64,000 bases of DNA from Mycobacterium sp. URHD0025 (GCF_000426065.1 NZ_AUEQ01000008.1:62001-126000); one strand, 5' to 3'. Numbered from the stretch's first letter, positions 52,986-63,661 are shown. Made by a program: numbers and translations. Notes: generated by a model not told the origin, from the sequence alone.

Positions 52986-53684
52986 TCAGCGCCAGCGGTA
53001 CCGGGTGCGCGGCCGTCCGGCCTTGCCGTACTCGGTGCTGCGGGTCATGACGCCGTCATCGGCCAGCCGCTCCAGATAGCGCCACGCCGTCACCCGCGAG
53101 ACTCCGACCCGGTTGGCCGCCTCATCGGCGGTCAATCCGTTCGGCTCATCGCGCACCGCCACAGCGATCCCCTCGGTGGTCTGCGGCGCCGCGCCCTTTA
53201 CCGAGGACTTCGCAGATTCGCTTGAGGCGATCCGTAATTCGGCCAGCGCCCGATCCACTTCGGCCTGGCTGGCCGCATCGGTTCCCGACGGCAGCGCCGA
53301 ACGGTAGCGACGATAGCGCTCCAGCCGATCGCGAAATGCCGCGAAGGCGAACGGTTTGAGCAGATACGCCAGGGCGCCGTGCGCCACCGCGGCGCGCACC
53401 ATCTCCAGGTCGCGTTCGGAGGTGATGGCGATGATGTCGGGTGCGGGCCGCAGCCCGGAAAGGCCGGACGCCAACGAGATTCCGCTGGCATCGGGCAACC
53501 CGATGTCGAGCAGCACCAGATCGACGGGATGTTCGGACGCGGCGGCCTCGGATGCCGCGCGCATCGCGTCGCGCGCGGTGTGTGCCACCCCTGCCACCGA
53601 AAAACCTTCCAGGCGACCGAGATAGGCCTGATGGGCCTCGGCGATCAACGGATCGTCCTCCACGATCAGCACATTGATCATCAT
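52986..53684 (-). CDS. CitB/DcuR-family response regulator
   Basis: A 232-residue regulator: receiver domain with phosphoacceptor Asp60 (DLVLLDIGLPDASG), acidic pair VEDDP, and Lys in YLLKPFAFAAF, then a C-terminal helix-turn-helix (GLTADEAANRVGVSRVTAWRYLERLADDGVM) of the citrate/dicarboxylate type. Overlaps the sensor kinase gene by four bases. Likely controls the nearby DctA-like carrier in response to C4-dicarboxylates or citrate. Confidence 0.9.
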   Translation of the reverse strand: MMINVLIVEDDPLIAEAHQAYLGRLEGFSVAGVAHTARDAMRAASEAAASEHPVDLVLLDIGLPDASGISLASGLSGLRPAPDIIAITSERDLEMVRAAVAHGALAYLLKPFAFAAFRDRLERYRRYRSALPSGTDAASQAEVDRALAELRIASSESAKSSVKGAAPQTTEGIAVAVRDEPNGLTADEAANRVGVSRVTAWRYLERLADDGVMTRSTEYGKAGRPRTRYRWR

Positions 53685-55249
53685 CGGTGGGAGGCTACCG
53701 GTACCGTCGCGGTGACCACCGAACCGTAGGTGACGTCGGTTCGCAACGTCCCACCGTGCCGTTTGACGGTCTGTGCCACGAGGGCCAGGCCCAGACCGTG
53801 GCCGGACGAGTCCGACTTGGTCGAATATCCGCGCTGCATGGCCTGTTCGAATGTGGACGGGTCCATACCGGGACCGCTGTCGGCCACCCGGAGCAACAAC
53901 TCCCGATCATCCTGGCTCACCGTGACCTCGATCCACGGATCTTCGCGATCACAGGCATCCATCGCATTGTCGATCAGATTACCCAGCACCGTCACCATCT
54001 CCTGCCCCGTGAGCACCGCGTCGGCGGCCAACTGCGTGTCCTCGGTGACCGTCAGCGCGATTCCGCGTTCGTCGGCCTGCGCGGTCTTACCGAGAAGCAG
54101 TGCCACCAGCGCCGGTTCGCCGACGGCCAGCGACAATCGATCCACCAGGTGTTGCGTCAACTCCAGTTCGCTGGTGGCGAACCGGACCGCGTCCTCGGGC
54201 CGGCCCATCTCCACCATCGTGACCACGGTGTGCAACTTGTTCGCCGATTCGTGCGCCTGCGCCCGCAACGAGTCGGCCAGGACCTGCAGCGAGCTGAGTT
54301 CGCCCAGCGCGCCTTGTAATTCGGTGCGGTCACGGATCGTGACCACCTCCGAGCCGCTGTCGGCGACCCGGGCCCGATTGACCACCAGCACCCGATCCGC
54401 GGTGAGGTGCAACTCGTCGCGCGCCCCAGGATCGGCGCTGCGCAGAAAGTCCGGCAGATCCCGGGCAGCCACCGGTCCGGCCGGCAGGCCCAGCAGCCTG
54501 CGCGCCTCGTCATTGGCCAGCACCACGCCGTCACGATCGAGCACGATGAGCCCCTCCGACACCGAATGCAGGATGGCATCGTGGTGGTCGTACATGACCC
54601 GCAGTTCGTCGGGCCGCAGACCTCGCGTCTGGCGTAACAACCTGCGCCGGATGGCCCAGCCGCCGATCAGGGAAACCGCCAGCGCGGCAATGGTTATCGC
54701 GGCGATCACCGGTATCTGCGCACGCCAACGCTGCCCCAGCGTCTGCTGCGTGATCCCTGCTGACACCAGGCCCACGACACGTCCGTCGCGACCACGCACC
54801 GGTGCGATCGCGCGCACCGATGGACCCAGTGTCCCGGTATAGACCTCGCTGAACGTCTCGCCGCGCAACGCGGGCTCTACCGTGCCGAGGTAGTGTCCGC
54901 CGATCTGACCGGGATCGGTGTGGGTGAACCGGATTCCGTCCGGGGCCATGATCGTGATGAACGCGATGTCGGTGCTGGTCCGGACCGCCTCGGTGACCGG
55001 CTGCAAAATCTTTGTCGCAGAGCCGGATTCGATGGCGTCCGCGGTCGATGGGGAATCGGCCAGGGCTGTCGCGATACCGATCACCTGCTGCCGGGCCGCC
55101 TCCTGCCCGTCGCGGCGGGCATCGAACAGGGCCAGCGCGGTGCCGGCCAGCACCACCACCGCGACCACAAGCACCTGCAGCGCGATGGCCTGTCCGGCGA
55201 GCGAGCGCGGCCAGGCCCGGCCCGACAACTGCCGCCACCGACGAGCCAT
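53681..55249 (-). CDS. CitA/DcuS-family sensor histidine kinase
   Basis: A 522-residue two-helix sensor: TM1 (IALQVLVVAVVVLAGTALALF), an extracytoplasmic PAS domain (~45-175) resembling CitA/DcuS (FITIMAPDGIRFTHTDPGQIGGHYLGT), TM2 (VIAAITIAALAVSLIGGW), cytoplasmic PAS, and the kinase with phosphoacceptor LRAQAHESANKLH (His333), N-box NLIDNAMDA and G-boxes GPGMD and GHGLGLAL. Ligand likely citrate or a C4-dicarboxylate. ATG 55249 is preceded by GGAGGC. Confidence 0.9.
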   Translation of the reverse strand: MARRWRQLSGRAWPRSLAGQAIALQVLVVAVVVLAGTALALFDARRDGQEAARQQVIGIATALADSPSTADAIESGSATKILQPVTEAVRTSTDIAFITIMAPDGIRFTHTDPGQIGGHYLGTVEPALRGETFSEVYTGTLGPSVRAIAPVRGRDGRVVGLVSAGITQQTLGQRWRAQIPVIAAITIAALAVSLIGGWAIRRRLLRQTRGLRPDELRVMYDHHDAILHSVSEGLIVLDRDGVVLANDEARRLLGLPAGPVAARDLPDFLRSADPGARDELHLTADRVLVVNRARVADSGSEVVTIRDRTELQGALGELSSLQVLADSLRAQAHESANKLHTVVTMVEMGRPEDAVRFATSELELTQHLVDRLSLAVGEPALVALLLGKTAQADERGIALTVTEDTQLAADAVLTGQEMVTVLGNLIDNAMDACDREDPWIEVTVSQDDRELLLRVADSGPGMDPSTFEQAMQRGYSTKSDSSGHGLGLALVAQTVKRHGGTLRTDVTYGSVVTATVPVASHR

Positions 55250-55431
55250 GACGCCTCCGGATTGTGAACGTAACGAACTACAAGATAATGACCCAGATGT
55301 CCCTGGTAGCGGGCTCGCTTGGACATCCCCCGCGGTCTTCCCCACCGTCAATTTGGGGGTGATATCGGTGGGCGGACAGTCGTAGACTCTGACCGTAGGC
55401 AGGGTCGAGGGTAGATCCGAGGGAGACTGCG

Positions 55432-55701
55432 ATGAACTGCATGATTCATCGCCTGGCAAGCGTCATCGTGGCCGCGATTGCGGCACTGGCAGTTGTGACG
55501 GCGATCGGTCCGGCGGCCGCCAACGCCACCGAGTGCGGAGCGGGCACCGTATACGACCCGCCTTCGAACACCTGCGTGGCGGCCCCGTTGCCGCCGCCCC
55601 CGCCGCCTCCGCCGCCGGCATGGAACGGCGACATCACGCCCTACTTCTCGGTGGGCATCTGCGCACCGATCCCGTTCGTCTCGCTCTGCACCGGTATCTG
55701 A
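55432..55701 (+). CDS. Small secreted Cys- and Pro-rich protein
   Basis: An 89-residue exported protein: signal peptide (VIVAAIAALAVVTAIGPAAANA), a Cys-containing head ECGAGTVYDPPSNTCVA, a nine-proline run, and a tail WNGDITPYFSVGICAPIPFVSLCTGI with two cysteines. Family unknown to me; resembles small secreted mycobacterial proteins. It lies between the divergent sensor kinase and the DctA-like carrier. Confidence 0.72.
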   Translation: MNCMIHRLASVIVAAIAALAVVTAIGPAAANATECGAGTVYDPPSNTCVAAPLPPPPPPPPPAWNGDITPYFSVGICAPIPFVSLCTGI

Positions 55702-55828
55702 GCAATTCCGTCGCGCGGATCGCGGCATGAACGTAATGAACTAAAACGTGACCTGGCTCACCCTATGGTCGAAGGTGCATGTAGAGCGCATTCGAAGTCC
55801 GACCGGACCCGACCTGGAGGTGGCACCG

Positions 55829-57190
55829 ATGACCGTGTCCGTAGACCCACACCCCGAACCCGCGACGCCGCGTCGTCGTGACCGCACCCACTGGCTCTAC
55901 ATCGCGGTCATCGCGGCCGTAGTCATCGGCGTGGTGGTCGGGCTCGTCGCACCCGAGGTGGGCAAGAGCGTCGGCGTGCTCGGCACCATGTTCGTCAACC
56001 TGATCAAGATGATGATCGGCCCCATCATCTTCTGCACGATCGTGTTGGGTATCGGCTCGGTACGCAAGGCCGCCACGGTCGGCAAGGTCGGTGGCCTGGC
56101 CTTCGCGTATTTCCTGGTGATGTCCACGATCGCGCTGACCATCGGTCTGGTGGTCGGCAACCTGATCCACCCGGGCAGCGGCATGCACCTGACGGAGAGT
56201 TCGGCGGGCAAGGGCGCCGAACTCGCGGAGAAGGCACACGAGTCCGGCGGACTGATGGACTTCGTCCAGGGCATCATTCCCGAGACGCTGTTCTCCTCAC
56301 TCACGGCCGGAAGCGTGCTCCAGGCCCTGTTCGTGGCGCTGCTGGTCGGGTTCGCGCTGCAGGGCATGGGCAGCGCCGGCGAGCCGATCCTGCGCGGCAT
56401 CGAGCACCTGCAGAAGCTCGTGTTCAAGGTGCTGATCATGATCCTGTGGCTGGCGCCCATCGGCGCGTTCGGCGCGATCGCCAACGTCGTCGGGCAGACC
56501 GGCTGGACCGCCGTCACCCAGCTGCTGACCCTCATGCTCGGCTTCTATGTGACGTGCGTGCTGTTCGTGTTCGGCGTCCTCGGCGTACTGCTGCGCGCGG
56601 TGTCGGGCGTGTCCATCTTCAAGCTGGTGCGGTACCTGGCCCGCGAGTACCTGTTGATCTTCTCGACGTCCTCGTCAGAGTCGGCGCTGCCGCGGCTGAT
56701 CGCCAAGATGGAGCACCTGGGCGTGGACCGCAGCACCGTGGGTGTCGTTGTGCCGACCGGATATTCGTTCAACCTCGACGGCACGGCGATCTACCTGACC
56801 ATGGCGGCGCTGTTCATCGCGGACGCGCTGAGCGCCCCGATGTCCGTCGGGCAGCAGATCGGCCTGCTGGTGTTCATGATCGTCGCGTCGAAGGGAGCGG
56901 CCGGCGTGACCGGCGCCGGATTGGCCACCCTGGCCGGCGGCCTGCAGGCGCATCGCCCGGACCTGCTCGACGGCGTCGGGCTCATCGTCGGGATCGACCG
57001 GTTCATGTCCGAAGCCCGCGCGGTGACCAACTTCTCCGGCAATGCGGTGGCCACCCTGCTCGTCGGATCATGGACGCACACCGTGGACAAGGCCAAGGTC
57101 GATGCGGTGCTGCGTGGTGACGCTCCATTCGACGAACTCACCATGGTCGACAACCACGCGGACCGCATGCCCGAGCCGGCCCGCCTGTAG
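55829..57190 (+). CDS. dctA: DctA-like C4-dicarboxylate/proton-sodium symporter (SDF/DAACS family)
   Basis: A 453-residue membrane carrier. Hallmarks: MIGPIIFCTIVLGIGS, hairpin loop FSTSSSESALPRL (HP1), PTGYSFNLDGTAIYLTMAALFIA (TM7) and ASKGAAGVTGAGL (HP2), as in glutamate/dicarboxylate carriers. Substrates are probably succinate, fumarate and malate. ATG 55829 follows CTGGAGG. The adjacent CitA/CitB-like system suggests regulated uptake. A terminator-like hairpin follows. Confidence 0.88.
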   Translation: MTVSVDPHPEPATPRRRDRTHWLYIAVIAAVVIGVVVGLVAPEVGKSVGVLGTMFVNLIKMMIGPIIFCTIVLGIGSVRKAATVGKVGGLAFAYFLVMSTIALTIGLVVGNLIHPGSGMHLTESSAGKGAELAEKAHESGGLMDFVQGIIPETLFSSLTAGSVLQALFVALLVGFALQGMGSAGEPILRGIEHLQKLVFKVLIMILWLAPIGAFGAIANVVGQTGWTAVTQLLTLMLGFYVTCVLFVFGVLGVLLRAVSGVSIFKLVRYLAREYLLIFSTSSSESALPRLIAKMEHLGVDRSTVGVVVPTGYSFNLDGTAIYLTMAALFIADALSAPMSVGQQIGLLVFMIVASKGAAGVTGAGLATLAGGLQAHRPDLLDGVGLIVGIDRFMSEARAVTNFSGNAVATLLVGSWTHTVDKAKVDAVLRGDAPFDELTMVDNHADRMPEPARL

Positions 57191-57207
57191 CGGCTCGACA
57201 CAAGCAG

Positions 57208-57240
57208 AAAGGCCCCGCCGGTGAACCCGGTCGGGCCTTT
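57208..57240 (+). terminator. Hairpin terminator downstream of the dicarboxylate carrier
   Basis: AAAGGCCC ... GGGCCTTT arms with an imperfect inner stem (CCGG/CCGG) and TGAA loop; the 3' arm ends in TTT. Position, 18 bases after the carrier's stop codon, fits an intrinsic or assisted terminator. Confidence 0.75.
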
Positions 57241-57331
57241 CGCGTTGAACTCGCAACCGTTCCAGCACGTAACAAGGGTGAGGGCATCACCGACAAGGTG
57301 AGTGCGGGGCTTTGAGAAAGAAGACACGGTC

Positions 57332-57643
57332 ATGCGTACATCGATCGTCATGCTGGCCGCGTCGGGGGCATTGGGCGCAGTGCTGGCAACCGCTGCTCCG
57401 GCATATGCCGATTCACCGGTCGTCACCATCGGCCAGCTGGAAGCCGAGGGATTTCAGGTCAACATCGACCGGGTCGGCAGTGCCCCACTCGATCAGTGCA
57501 CCGTCACCAGCATCCGTAACCCACAGACCCAGACCAGGCTGATCCGGGTCGAACGGTTCGGCAAGAACGGGAAAAAGGACTTCGACCTCGTGCCGGTGGT
57601 GGTGCGACGCACCATCACGGTGTCACTGGACTGTTCGAAGTAG
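57332..57643 (+). CDS. Small secreted protein, paralogue A
   Basis: A 103-residue exported protein (signal IVMLAASGALGAVLATAAPAYA) with mature pattern VTIGQLEAEGFQVNIDRVGSAPLDQCTVTSIRNP and a C-terminal RRTITVSLDC. Its paralogue lies convergently three bases away. Two cysteines probably form a disulfide. Function unknown. Confidence 0.78.
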   Translation: MRTSIVMLAASGALGAVLATAAPAYADSPVVTIGQLEAEGFQVNIDRVGSAPLDQCTVTSIRNPQTQTRLIRVERFGKNGKKDFDLVPVVVRRTITVSLDCSK

Positions 57644-57646
57644 CGC

Positions 57647-57958
57647 TCAGCGCTGGCAGTTGAGCGATACCGACACGGTCTGGCTGGTGATCGAAGGCAC
57701 CAGGATCCGATCGCCGCCCAATCCCGGACCGACATACGGCACCAACTGGCTGACCTGCCGGGGGTTGCGGACGCTGGTGACCGTGCACTGGTCCAGCGGT
57801 GCAGTGCCGATCTTGTCGATCGTGACGGTGTAGCCCTCGGACTGAAGGCGGCTGATCGTCTCCTGCGCGGTTTCCTCGGCCGAGGCCACCGCCGACGACG
57901 CGCCGATCACTCCGAACGCAGCCACTGCGACTGCCGCCAGGGACCATTTCACGCGCAT
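57647..57958 (-). CDS. Small secreted protein, paralogue B
   Basis: A 103-residue exported protein with mature pattern ISRLQSEGYTVTIDKIGTAPLDQCTVTSVRNP and SQTVSVSLNC, clearly related to the convergent neighbour at 57332. Signal peptide AVAVAAFGVIGASSAVASA. Same length and same cysteine positions point to a local duplication with inversion. Function unknown. Confidence 0.8.
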   Translation of the reverse strand: MRVKWSLAAVAVAAFGVIGASSAVASAEETAQETISRLQSEGYTVTIDKIGTAPLDQCTVTSVRNPRQVSQLVPYVGPGLGGDRILVPSITSQTVSVSLNCQR

Positions 57959-58066
57959 CGGTCACGCCCTTTCGCCGTTGTCAGCTCATCTTCCCCTACA
58001 TACATCGTTCAGGGAATTCGATTCGTTCCCGCCGGCGCCTCGCGGCAAGCGCATAGCATCGCGCCC

Positions 58067-59689
<1,623 letters not shown>

Positions 59690-59703
59690 AACTCGCCGGA
59701 CCG

Positions 59704-60540
59704 TCACCGCTCGGCGCGTACCGCGATGGTCGACAGCAGATCGGCCAGCCGGTCCGGCCGGTCGACCATCGAGAAGGTGCGCGCGCCGTCGATGACCTCG
59801 AAGCGCGCCTGCGGGATGATCTTCGCCAGTCGCTCGCCATCGCTGACCTCGAAGAAGACGTCATCGGCCGACCATGCGATGAGAGTCGGCTTGTCGAATT
59901 CGGGGAGTCGCGCGGCCACCCCGGTGGTGACGTCGGTGCGCAGCGACAACGTGAACTGGCGGAGGTCCTCGACGATCGCCGGATTCGAGAGTGCGGTGCG
60001 TACCCACTCGCGGGTGAAGCTATCGATGTTCGAGTGCGCCAGCCCGGCGAAGGCCCGCCGGCGCACGGCTTGGACCCGGGTCAGTTGGATGCCTACACGG
60101 AACAGCGCCTTCGAATGCGCGGCTCGGATCACCGGTTTGAGGATCGGCGGCGGAAAGTGTTCGAACGCATCGCAACTCGTCAGCACCAGCGCACCGATCC
60201 GCTCCGGATGATGCACTGCCACCAGCTGCGTGACCACACCGCCGGTGTCATTGCCGACCAGCACGACATCCTGCAGGTCCAGTGCGTCCAGGGTGTCGGC
60301 GACGACGTCGGCCACGCCACGGATGCTGCGGTCGGCGCCGGGGCGAAGTGGCTCGGGGTGCGCGCCCAGCGGCCAGGTGGGGACGATGCACCGCAGGCCG
60401 CGCGTGGCCAGTCGGGCGCTGACCTGCCGCCACAACTGACCGCCCATCATGTACCCGTGGACGAAGACGACCGGCCGGCCGTCGGATGGGCCGAATTCCT
60501 CGTAATGGATGGTTCCGGCGTTAATCTCAATGATCGACAT
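59704..60540 (-). CDS. Alpha/beta-hydrolase, haloalkane-dehalogenase/epoxide-hydrolase-like
   Basis: A 278-residue protein: VVFVHGYMMGGQLWRQVS (oxyanion), LVGNDTGGVVTQ (elbow with Asp98 as nucleophile), DSFTREWVRTALSNP cap region, and FEVIDGARTFSMVDRPDRLADLL at the end where a catalytic His would be expected but reads FSM. Asp at the elbow suggests an ester-intermediate hydrolase. Divergent from a TetR gene; this pair parallels the TetR/hydrolase pair at 48095-49654. ATG 60540. Confidence 0.82.
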   Translation of the reverse strand: MSIIEINAGTIHYEEFGPSDGRPVVFVHGYMMGGQLWRQVSARLATRGLRCIVPTWPLGAHPEPLRPGADRSIRGVADVVADTLDALDLQDVVLVGNDTGGVVTQLVAVHHPERIGALVLTSCDAFEHFPPPILKPVIRAAHSKALFRVGIQLTRVQAVRRRAFAGLAHSNIDSFTREWVRTALSNPAIVEDLRQFTLSLRTDVTTGVAARLPEFDKPTLIAWSADDVFFEVSDGERLAKIIPQARFEVIDGARTFSMVDRPDRLADLLSTIAVRAER

Positions 60541-60565
60541 GGATGACTCCCGGCTCGATGCACAT

Positions 60566-60586
60566 TTACAAACAGTGTGTCCGTAA
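60566..60586. promoter_or_regulatory. Imperfect palindrome, putative TetR operator
   Basis: The 21 bases follow TTACnnACAnnnTGTnnGTAA, symmetric at 14 of 20 paired positions, between the divergent hydrolase and TetR genes. The centre ACAGTGTGT differs by one base from ACAGTCTGT in the operator candidate of the paralogous module at 48751. Confidence 0.6.
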
Positions 60587-60602
60587 CTTACCAACAGGGT
60601 GT

Positions 60603-61208
60603 ATGGAAATCAAGAGACGTACCCAGGAGGAACGCTCCGCGGCGACCCGCGAGGCGTTGATCTCGGCCGCCCGGCGACTGTGGGGCGAACGTGGTTATGC
60701 GGACGTGGGGACCCCCGAGATCGCCACCGCCGCCGGGGTGACCCGTGGCGCGATGTACCACCAATTCGCCGACAAGGCAGCGCTTTTCCTGGCCGTGGTG
60801 GAGGTCGTCGAGCAGGATGTGATGACCCGGCTGGCAACCGAGGTGGCGGCATCGGGGGCGGCCACGCCCGCCGCCGCGATCCGGGCCGCGGTGGATGCCT
60901 GGCTTGAGGTGTCCGGCGACCCTGAGGTGCGGCAGTTGGTCCTGCTCGACGCGCCGAGCGTGCTCGGCTGGGCCGGTTTCCGCGACGTCGCCCAGCGCTA
61001 CAGCCTGGGGATGACCGAGCAGCTTTTGAGTGAGGCGATCAAGGCCGGCCAACTCGCCCGGCAGCCGGTCCGGGCGTTGGCGCATGTGCTGATCGGCGCT
61101 CTCGACGAGGCGGCCATGGCCATCGCCACCGCCGAGGACCCGAAGAAGGCCCGCCGCGACATCAAGCAGGTGTTACGCCGCCTGATCGACGCGATGCTGA
61201 CGGGCTGA
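60603..61208 (+). CDS. TetR family regulator (paralogous to the one at 48095)
   Basis: A 201-residue regulator: HTH in SAATREALISAARRLWGERGYADVGTPEIATAAGVTRGAMYHQFADKAALF, ligand domain ending LIGALDEAAMAIATAEDPKKARRDIKQVLRRL. ATG 60603 fits the family; an in-frame ATG at 60543 lies inside the operator region and is unlikely. Divergent from the Asp-elbow hydrolase, which it probably represses. Confidence 0.88.
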   Translation: MEIKRRTQEERSAATREALISAARRLWGERGYADVGTPEIATAAGVTRGAMYHQFADKAALFLAVVEVVEQDVMTRLATEVAASGAATPAAAIRAAVDAWLEVSGDPEVRQLVLLDAPSVLGWAGFRDVAQRYSLGMTEQLLSEAIKAGQLARQPVRALAHVLIGALDEAAMAIATAEDPKKARRDIKQVLRRLIDAMLTG

Positions 61209-61211
61209 GTT

Positions 61212-61280
61212 CTCCCGCGAGCAGACACAAACCTGCCTATTTGTCGGCGATTTGGGGCAGTTTTGCGTCTGCTCGCGGAG
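61212..61280. terminator. Large stem-loop between convergent genes
   Basis: Arms CGCGAGCAGACACAAA (61216-61231) and TTTTGCGTCTGCTCGCG (from 61261) match over about 16 bp with one mismatch, loop about 30 bases. It sits between the convergent TetR and Ltp genes (79-base gap), consistent with a bidirectional terminator. I recall similar GAGCAGACGCAAAA hairpins from other mycobacterial intergenic regions. Confidence 0.65.
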
Positions 61281-61287
61281 GAAAGTC

Positions 61288-62478
61288 CTAGCGCTCGGCG
61301 CGCTGGTACGCCGTCACGACGGCCGCGCCGCCGAGGCCGATGTTGTGCTGCAGGGCTGCGTTGACGCCGTCGACCTGTCGCTTGTCGGCGGTGCCGCGCA
61401 ACTGCCAGGTCAGCTCGGAGCACTGGGCCAGGCCCGTCGCACCCAGCGGGTGCCCCTTGGAGATCAGACCGCCGGACGGGTTGACCACCCAGCGTCCGCC
61501 GTAGGTGGTGTCGTCGTTGTCGATCAGCCGCGGTGCCTCGCCCTCACCGCACAGGCCCAGGGCTTCGTACAGCAGCAGCTCGTTGGCTGAGAAGCAATCG
61601 TGCAACTCGATCACCTGGAAATCTTCCGGGCCGAGACCGGACTGCGCGTAAACCTGTTGGGCGGCTTGCACATTCATGTCATAGCCGATGATGTTGGCGG
61701 CGCTTCCGTCGAAGGTCGAGGCGAAGTCGGTGGTCATCGCCTGCCCGACGATCTCGACGGCCTGTGAGGCCAGCCCATGCTTGTCGACGAACGCCTCGCT
61801 GGCGAGGATCGCCGCACCCGACCCGTCGGAGGTGGGGGAGCACTGCAGCTTGGTCAGGGGATCGGAGATCATCTTGGCGCCCAGGATGTCGTCGAGGGTG
61901 TACTCGTCCTGGAACTGCGCGTACGGGTTGTTCACCGAGTGCTTGTGGTTCTTGAAGCCGATCTTCGCGAAGTGTTCGGCGGTGGTGCCGTACTTCTTCA
62001 TGTGCTCGCGGCCGGCCGCGCCGAACATCCACGGGGCGACGGGGAAAGCGAACTCGTCGATCTCGGCCAGCGCCTTGACGTGCCGGCCCAGCGGGGACTC
62101 GCGGTCCTGCGCACCGGCGCCCAGCGAGCCGGGCTGCATCTTCTCGAAGCCCAACGCGATGGTGCAGTCCGCCAGGCCGCCCCGGATCGCCTGCGCGGCG
62201 AGGTAGAGCGCGGTCGAGCCGGTCGAACAGTTGTTGTTGACGTTGACGATCGGCAGGCCCGTCATACCGAGCTCGTAGAGCGCGCGCTGACCGGAGGTCG
62301 AGTCGCCCGAGCAGTACCCGACGTAACCCTGCTGAACCTGGTCATAGGAGATCCCGGCGTCCTCCAACGCCTTGGTACCCGACTCCCGCGCCATGTCCGG
62401 GTAGTCCCAACCCTCGCGCCGTCCGGGTTTCTCGAACTTCGTCATCCCCACACCGACGACGAAAACTTTGTTAGCCAT
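61288..62478 (-). CDS. ltp1: Lipid-transfer protein / thiolase-like enzyme (Ltp1-like)
   Basis: A 396-residue SCP-x-type thiolase: [42 protein letters not shown] start, active-site loop [13 protein letters not shown] (nucleophilic Cys), [14 protein letters not shown] and [17 protein letters not shown] with His and Gly-rich loop. Such proteins are ketoacyl-CoA thiolases or aldolases in beta-oxidation and sterol side-chain removal. Sequence closely recalls mycobacterial Ltp1 (from memory). Divergent from the DapB-like gene over a KstR-type operator. Confidence 0.85.
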   Translation of the reverse strand: MANKVFVVGVGMTKFEKPGRREGWDYPDMARESGTKALEDAGISYDQVQQGYVGYCSGDSTSGQRALYELGMTGLPIVNVNNNCSTGSTALYLAAQAIRGGLADCTIALGFEKMQPGSLGAGAQDRESPLGRHVKALAEIDEFAFPVAPWMFGAAGREHMKKYGTTAEHFAKIGFKNHKHSVNNPYAQFQDEYTLDDILGAKMISDPLTKLQCSPTSDGSGAAILASEAFVDKHGLASQAVEIVGQAMTTDFASTFDGSAANIIGYDMNVQAAQQVYAQSGLGPEDFQVIELHDCFSANELLLYEALGLCGEGEAPRLIDNDDTTYGGRWVVNPSGGLISKGHPLGATGLAQCSELTWQLRGTADKRQVDGVNAALQHNIGLGGAAVVTAYQRAER

Positions 62479-62522
62479 GTCCAGAAACATACAGATCACG
62501 CTTTCCGTGGTGTAGAGATAGT

Positions 62523-62536
62523 TGGAACACGTTCTA
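62523..62536. promoter_or_regulatory. KstR-type operator (TnnAACnnGTTnnA)
   Basis: TGGAACACGTTCTA matches the published KstR consensus TnnAACnnGTTnnA at every fixed position, and lies in the 80-base gap between the divergent Ltp thiolase and DapB-like genes. KstR is the TetR-type repressor of cholesterol catabolism in mycobacteria, so both genes are probably sterol-inducible. Confidence 0.75.
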
Positions 62537-62558
62537 GTTTCCTTGGGAAGGGTGCGCC

Positions 62559-63599
62559 GTGCTCAAAGTTGTGCAGTGGGCAACCGGTGGGGTCGGAGTG
62601 GCCGCGATCAAAGGCGTGCTGGAACACCCCGACTTGGAACTGGTCGGCTGTTGGGTGCATTCGGACGCCAAGAACGGTAGAGACGTCGGCGACATCATCG
62701 GCACCGCACCACTCGGTGTCACCGCTACCAACAGCGTGGAGGAGATCCTGGCGCTGGACGCCGACGCGGTGATCTACTCGCCGCTCATCCCCAACCCTGA
62801 CGAGGTCGCGGCGCTGCTGCGCTCGGGCAAGAACGTCATCACCCCGGTGGGCTGGCTGTACCCCAGCGAGAAGCAGGCCGCCCCCGTGCGGGCCGCCGCG
62901 GTGGAGGGCAACGCCACGCTGCACGGCACCGGCATCGCACCCGGCGGGATCAGCGAGAAGTTCCCGCTGGTGTTCTCCGCGATGGCCACCGGGGTGAACT
63001 TCGTTCGCGCCGAGGAGTTTTCCGACCTCCGCACCTATGACGCACCCGATGTGGTGCGCCACGTCATGGGATTCGGCGGCACTCCCGACACCGCGCTGAG
63101 CGGGCCGATGCAGAAGATGCTCGACGGCGGATTCATCCAGGCCGTCAAGATGGTCGTCGACCAGGTGGGCTTCGAGATCGACCCACGGATCCGGGCCACC
63201 CAGGAGATCGCCGTGGCGACGGCGCCCATCGACTCGCCGATCGGCGTGATCGAACCCGGTCAGGTGGCAGCTCGTAAGTTCCACTGGGAGGCGCTCGCCG
63301 ACGGCGAGCCCGTCGTCCGGGTCACGGTGAACTGGCTGATGGGCGAAGAAAACCTCGATCCCGCATGGACTTTCGGCCCCGCCGGGCAGCGCTACGAGAT
63401 GGAGGTCCGCGGCAACCCGGACTTCACCGTGATCATCAAGGGCTTCCAGTCCGAGGCGGGGGAGGAGGGCCCCGAGTCCGGTGTCGTCGCCACCGCCGCC
63501 CACTGCGTCAACTCTGTGCCCGCGGTGTGCGCTGCCGAACCCGGCGTCGTCGCCTACCCGGATCTGCCGCTGATCACAGGCAAAGCTCGCCGAACCTGA
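62559..63599 (+). CDS. DapB-like / 2,4-diaminopentanoate-dehydrogenase-like NAD(P) oxidoreductase
   Basis: A 346-residue Rossmann-fold protein: [41 protein letters not shown] (dinucleotide binding) and an EKFPLVFS...[14 protein letters not shown]-terminal region as in dihydrodipicolinate-reductase-like proteins common in mycobacterial lipid loci. Substrate unknown. GTG 62559 starts 23 bases after the KstR-type site. The stop codon lies inside the palindromic repeat at 63588. Confidence 0.82.
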   Translation: MLKVVQWATGGVGVAAIKGVLEHPDLELVGCWVHSDAKNGRDVGDIIGTAPLGVTATNSVEEILALDADAVIYSPLIPNPDEVAALLRSGKNVITPVGWLYPSEKQAAPVRAAAVEGNATLHGTGIAPGGISEKFPLVFSAMATGVNFVRAEEFSDLRTYDAPDVVRHVMGFGGTPDTALSGPMQKMLDGGFIQAVKMVVDQVGFEIDPRIRATQEIAVATAPIDSPIGVIEPGQVAARKFHWEALADGEPVVRVTVNWLMGEENLDPAWTFGPAGQRYEMEVRGNPDFTVIIKGFQSEAGEEGPESGVVATAAHCVNSVPAVCAAEPGVVAYPDLPLITGKARRT

Positions 63600-63650
63600 G
63601 CTCGTGTGCGACCAATCGCCTGGAACTCGCACATATCTTCAGGTTCGGCG
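63588..63650. repeat. Palindromic intergenic repeat, copy 2 (stem-loop; contains a stop codon)
   Basis: Second copy of the repeat at 9548-9612. Outer arms CGCCGAACCTGA / TCAGGTTCGGCG are a perfect 12-bp match, with inner TGTGCGA/TCGCACA arms. It lies between convergent genes. The stop codon of the DapB-like gene (63597-63599) is the TGA of the left arm. Confidence 0.75.
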
Positions 63651-63661
63651 TACTGAGAACC

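Noticed and set aside
55590..55620. Cytosine-rich tract as a structured regulatory element
   Set aside because: It simply encodes the nine-proline run of the small secreted protein.
62496..63632. 378-codon minus-strand open frame
   Set aside because: Antisense to the DapB-like reductase; His/Gly/Asp/Arg-biased and without a domain.
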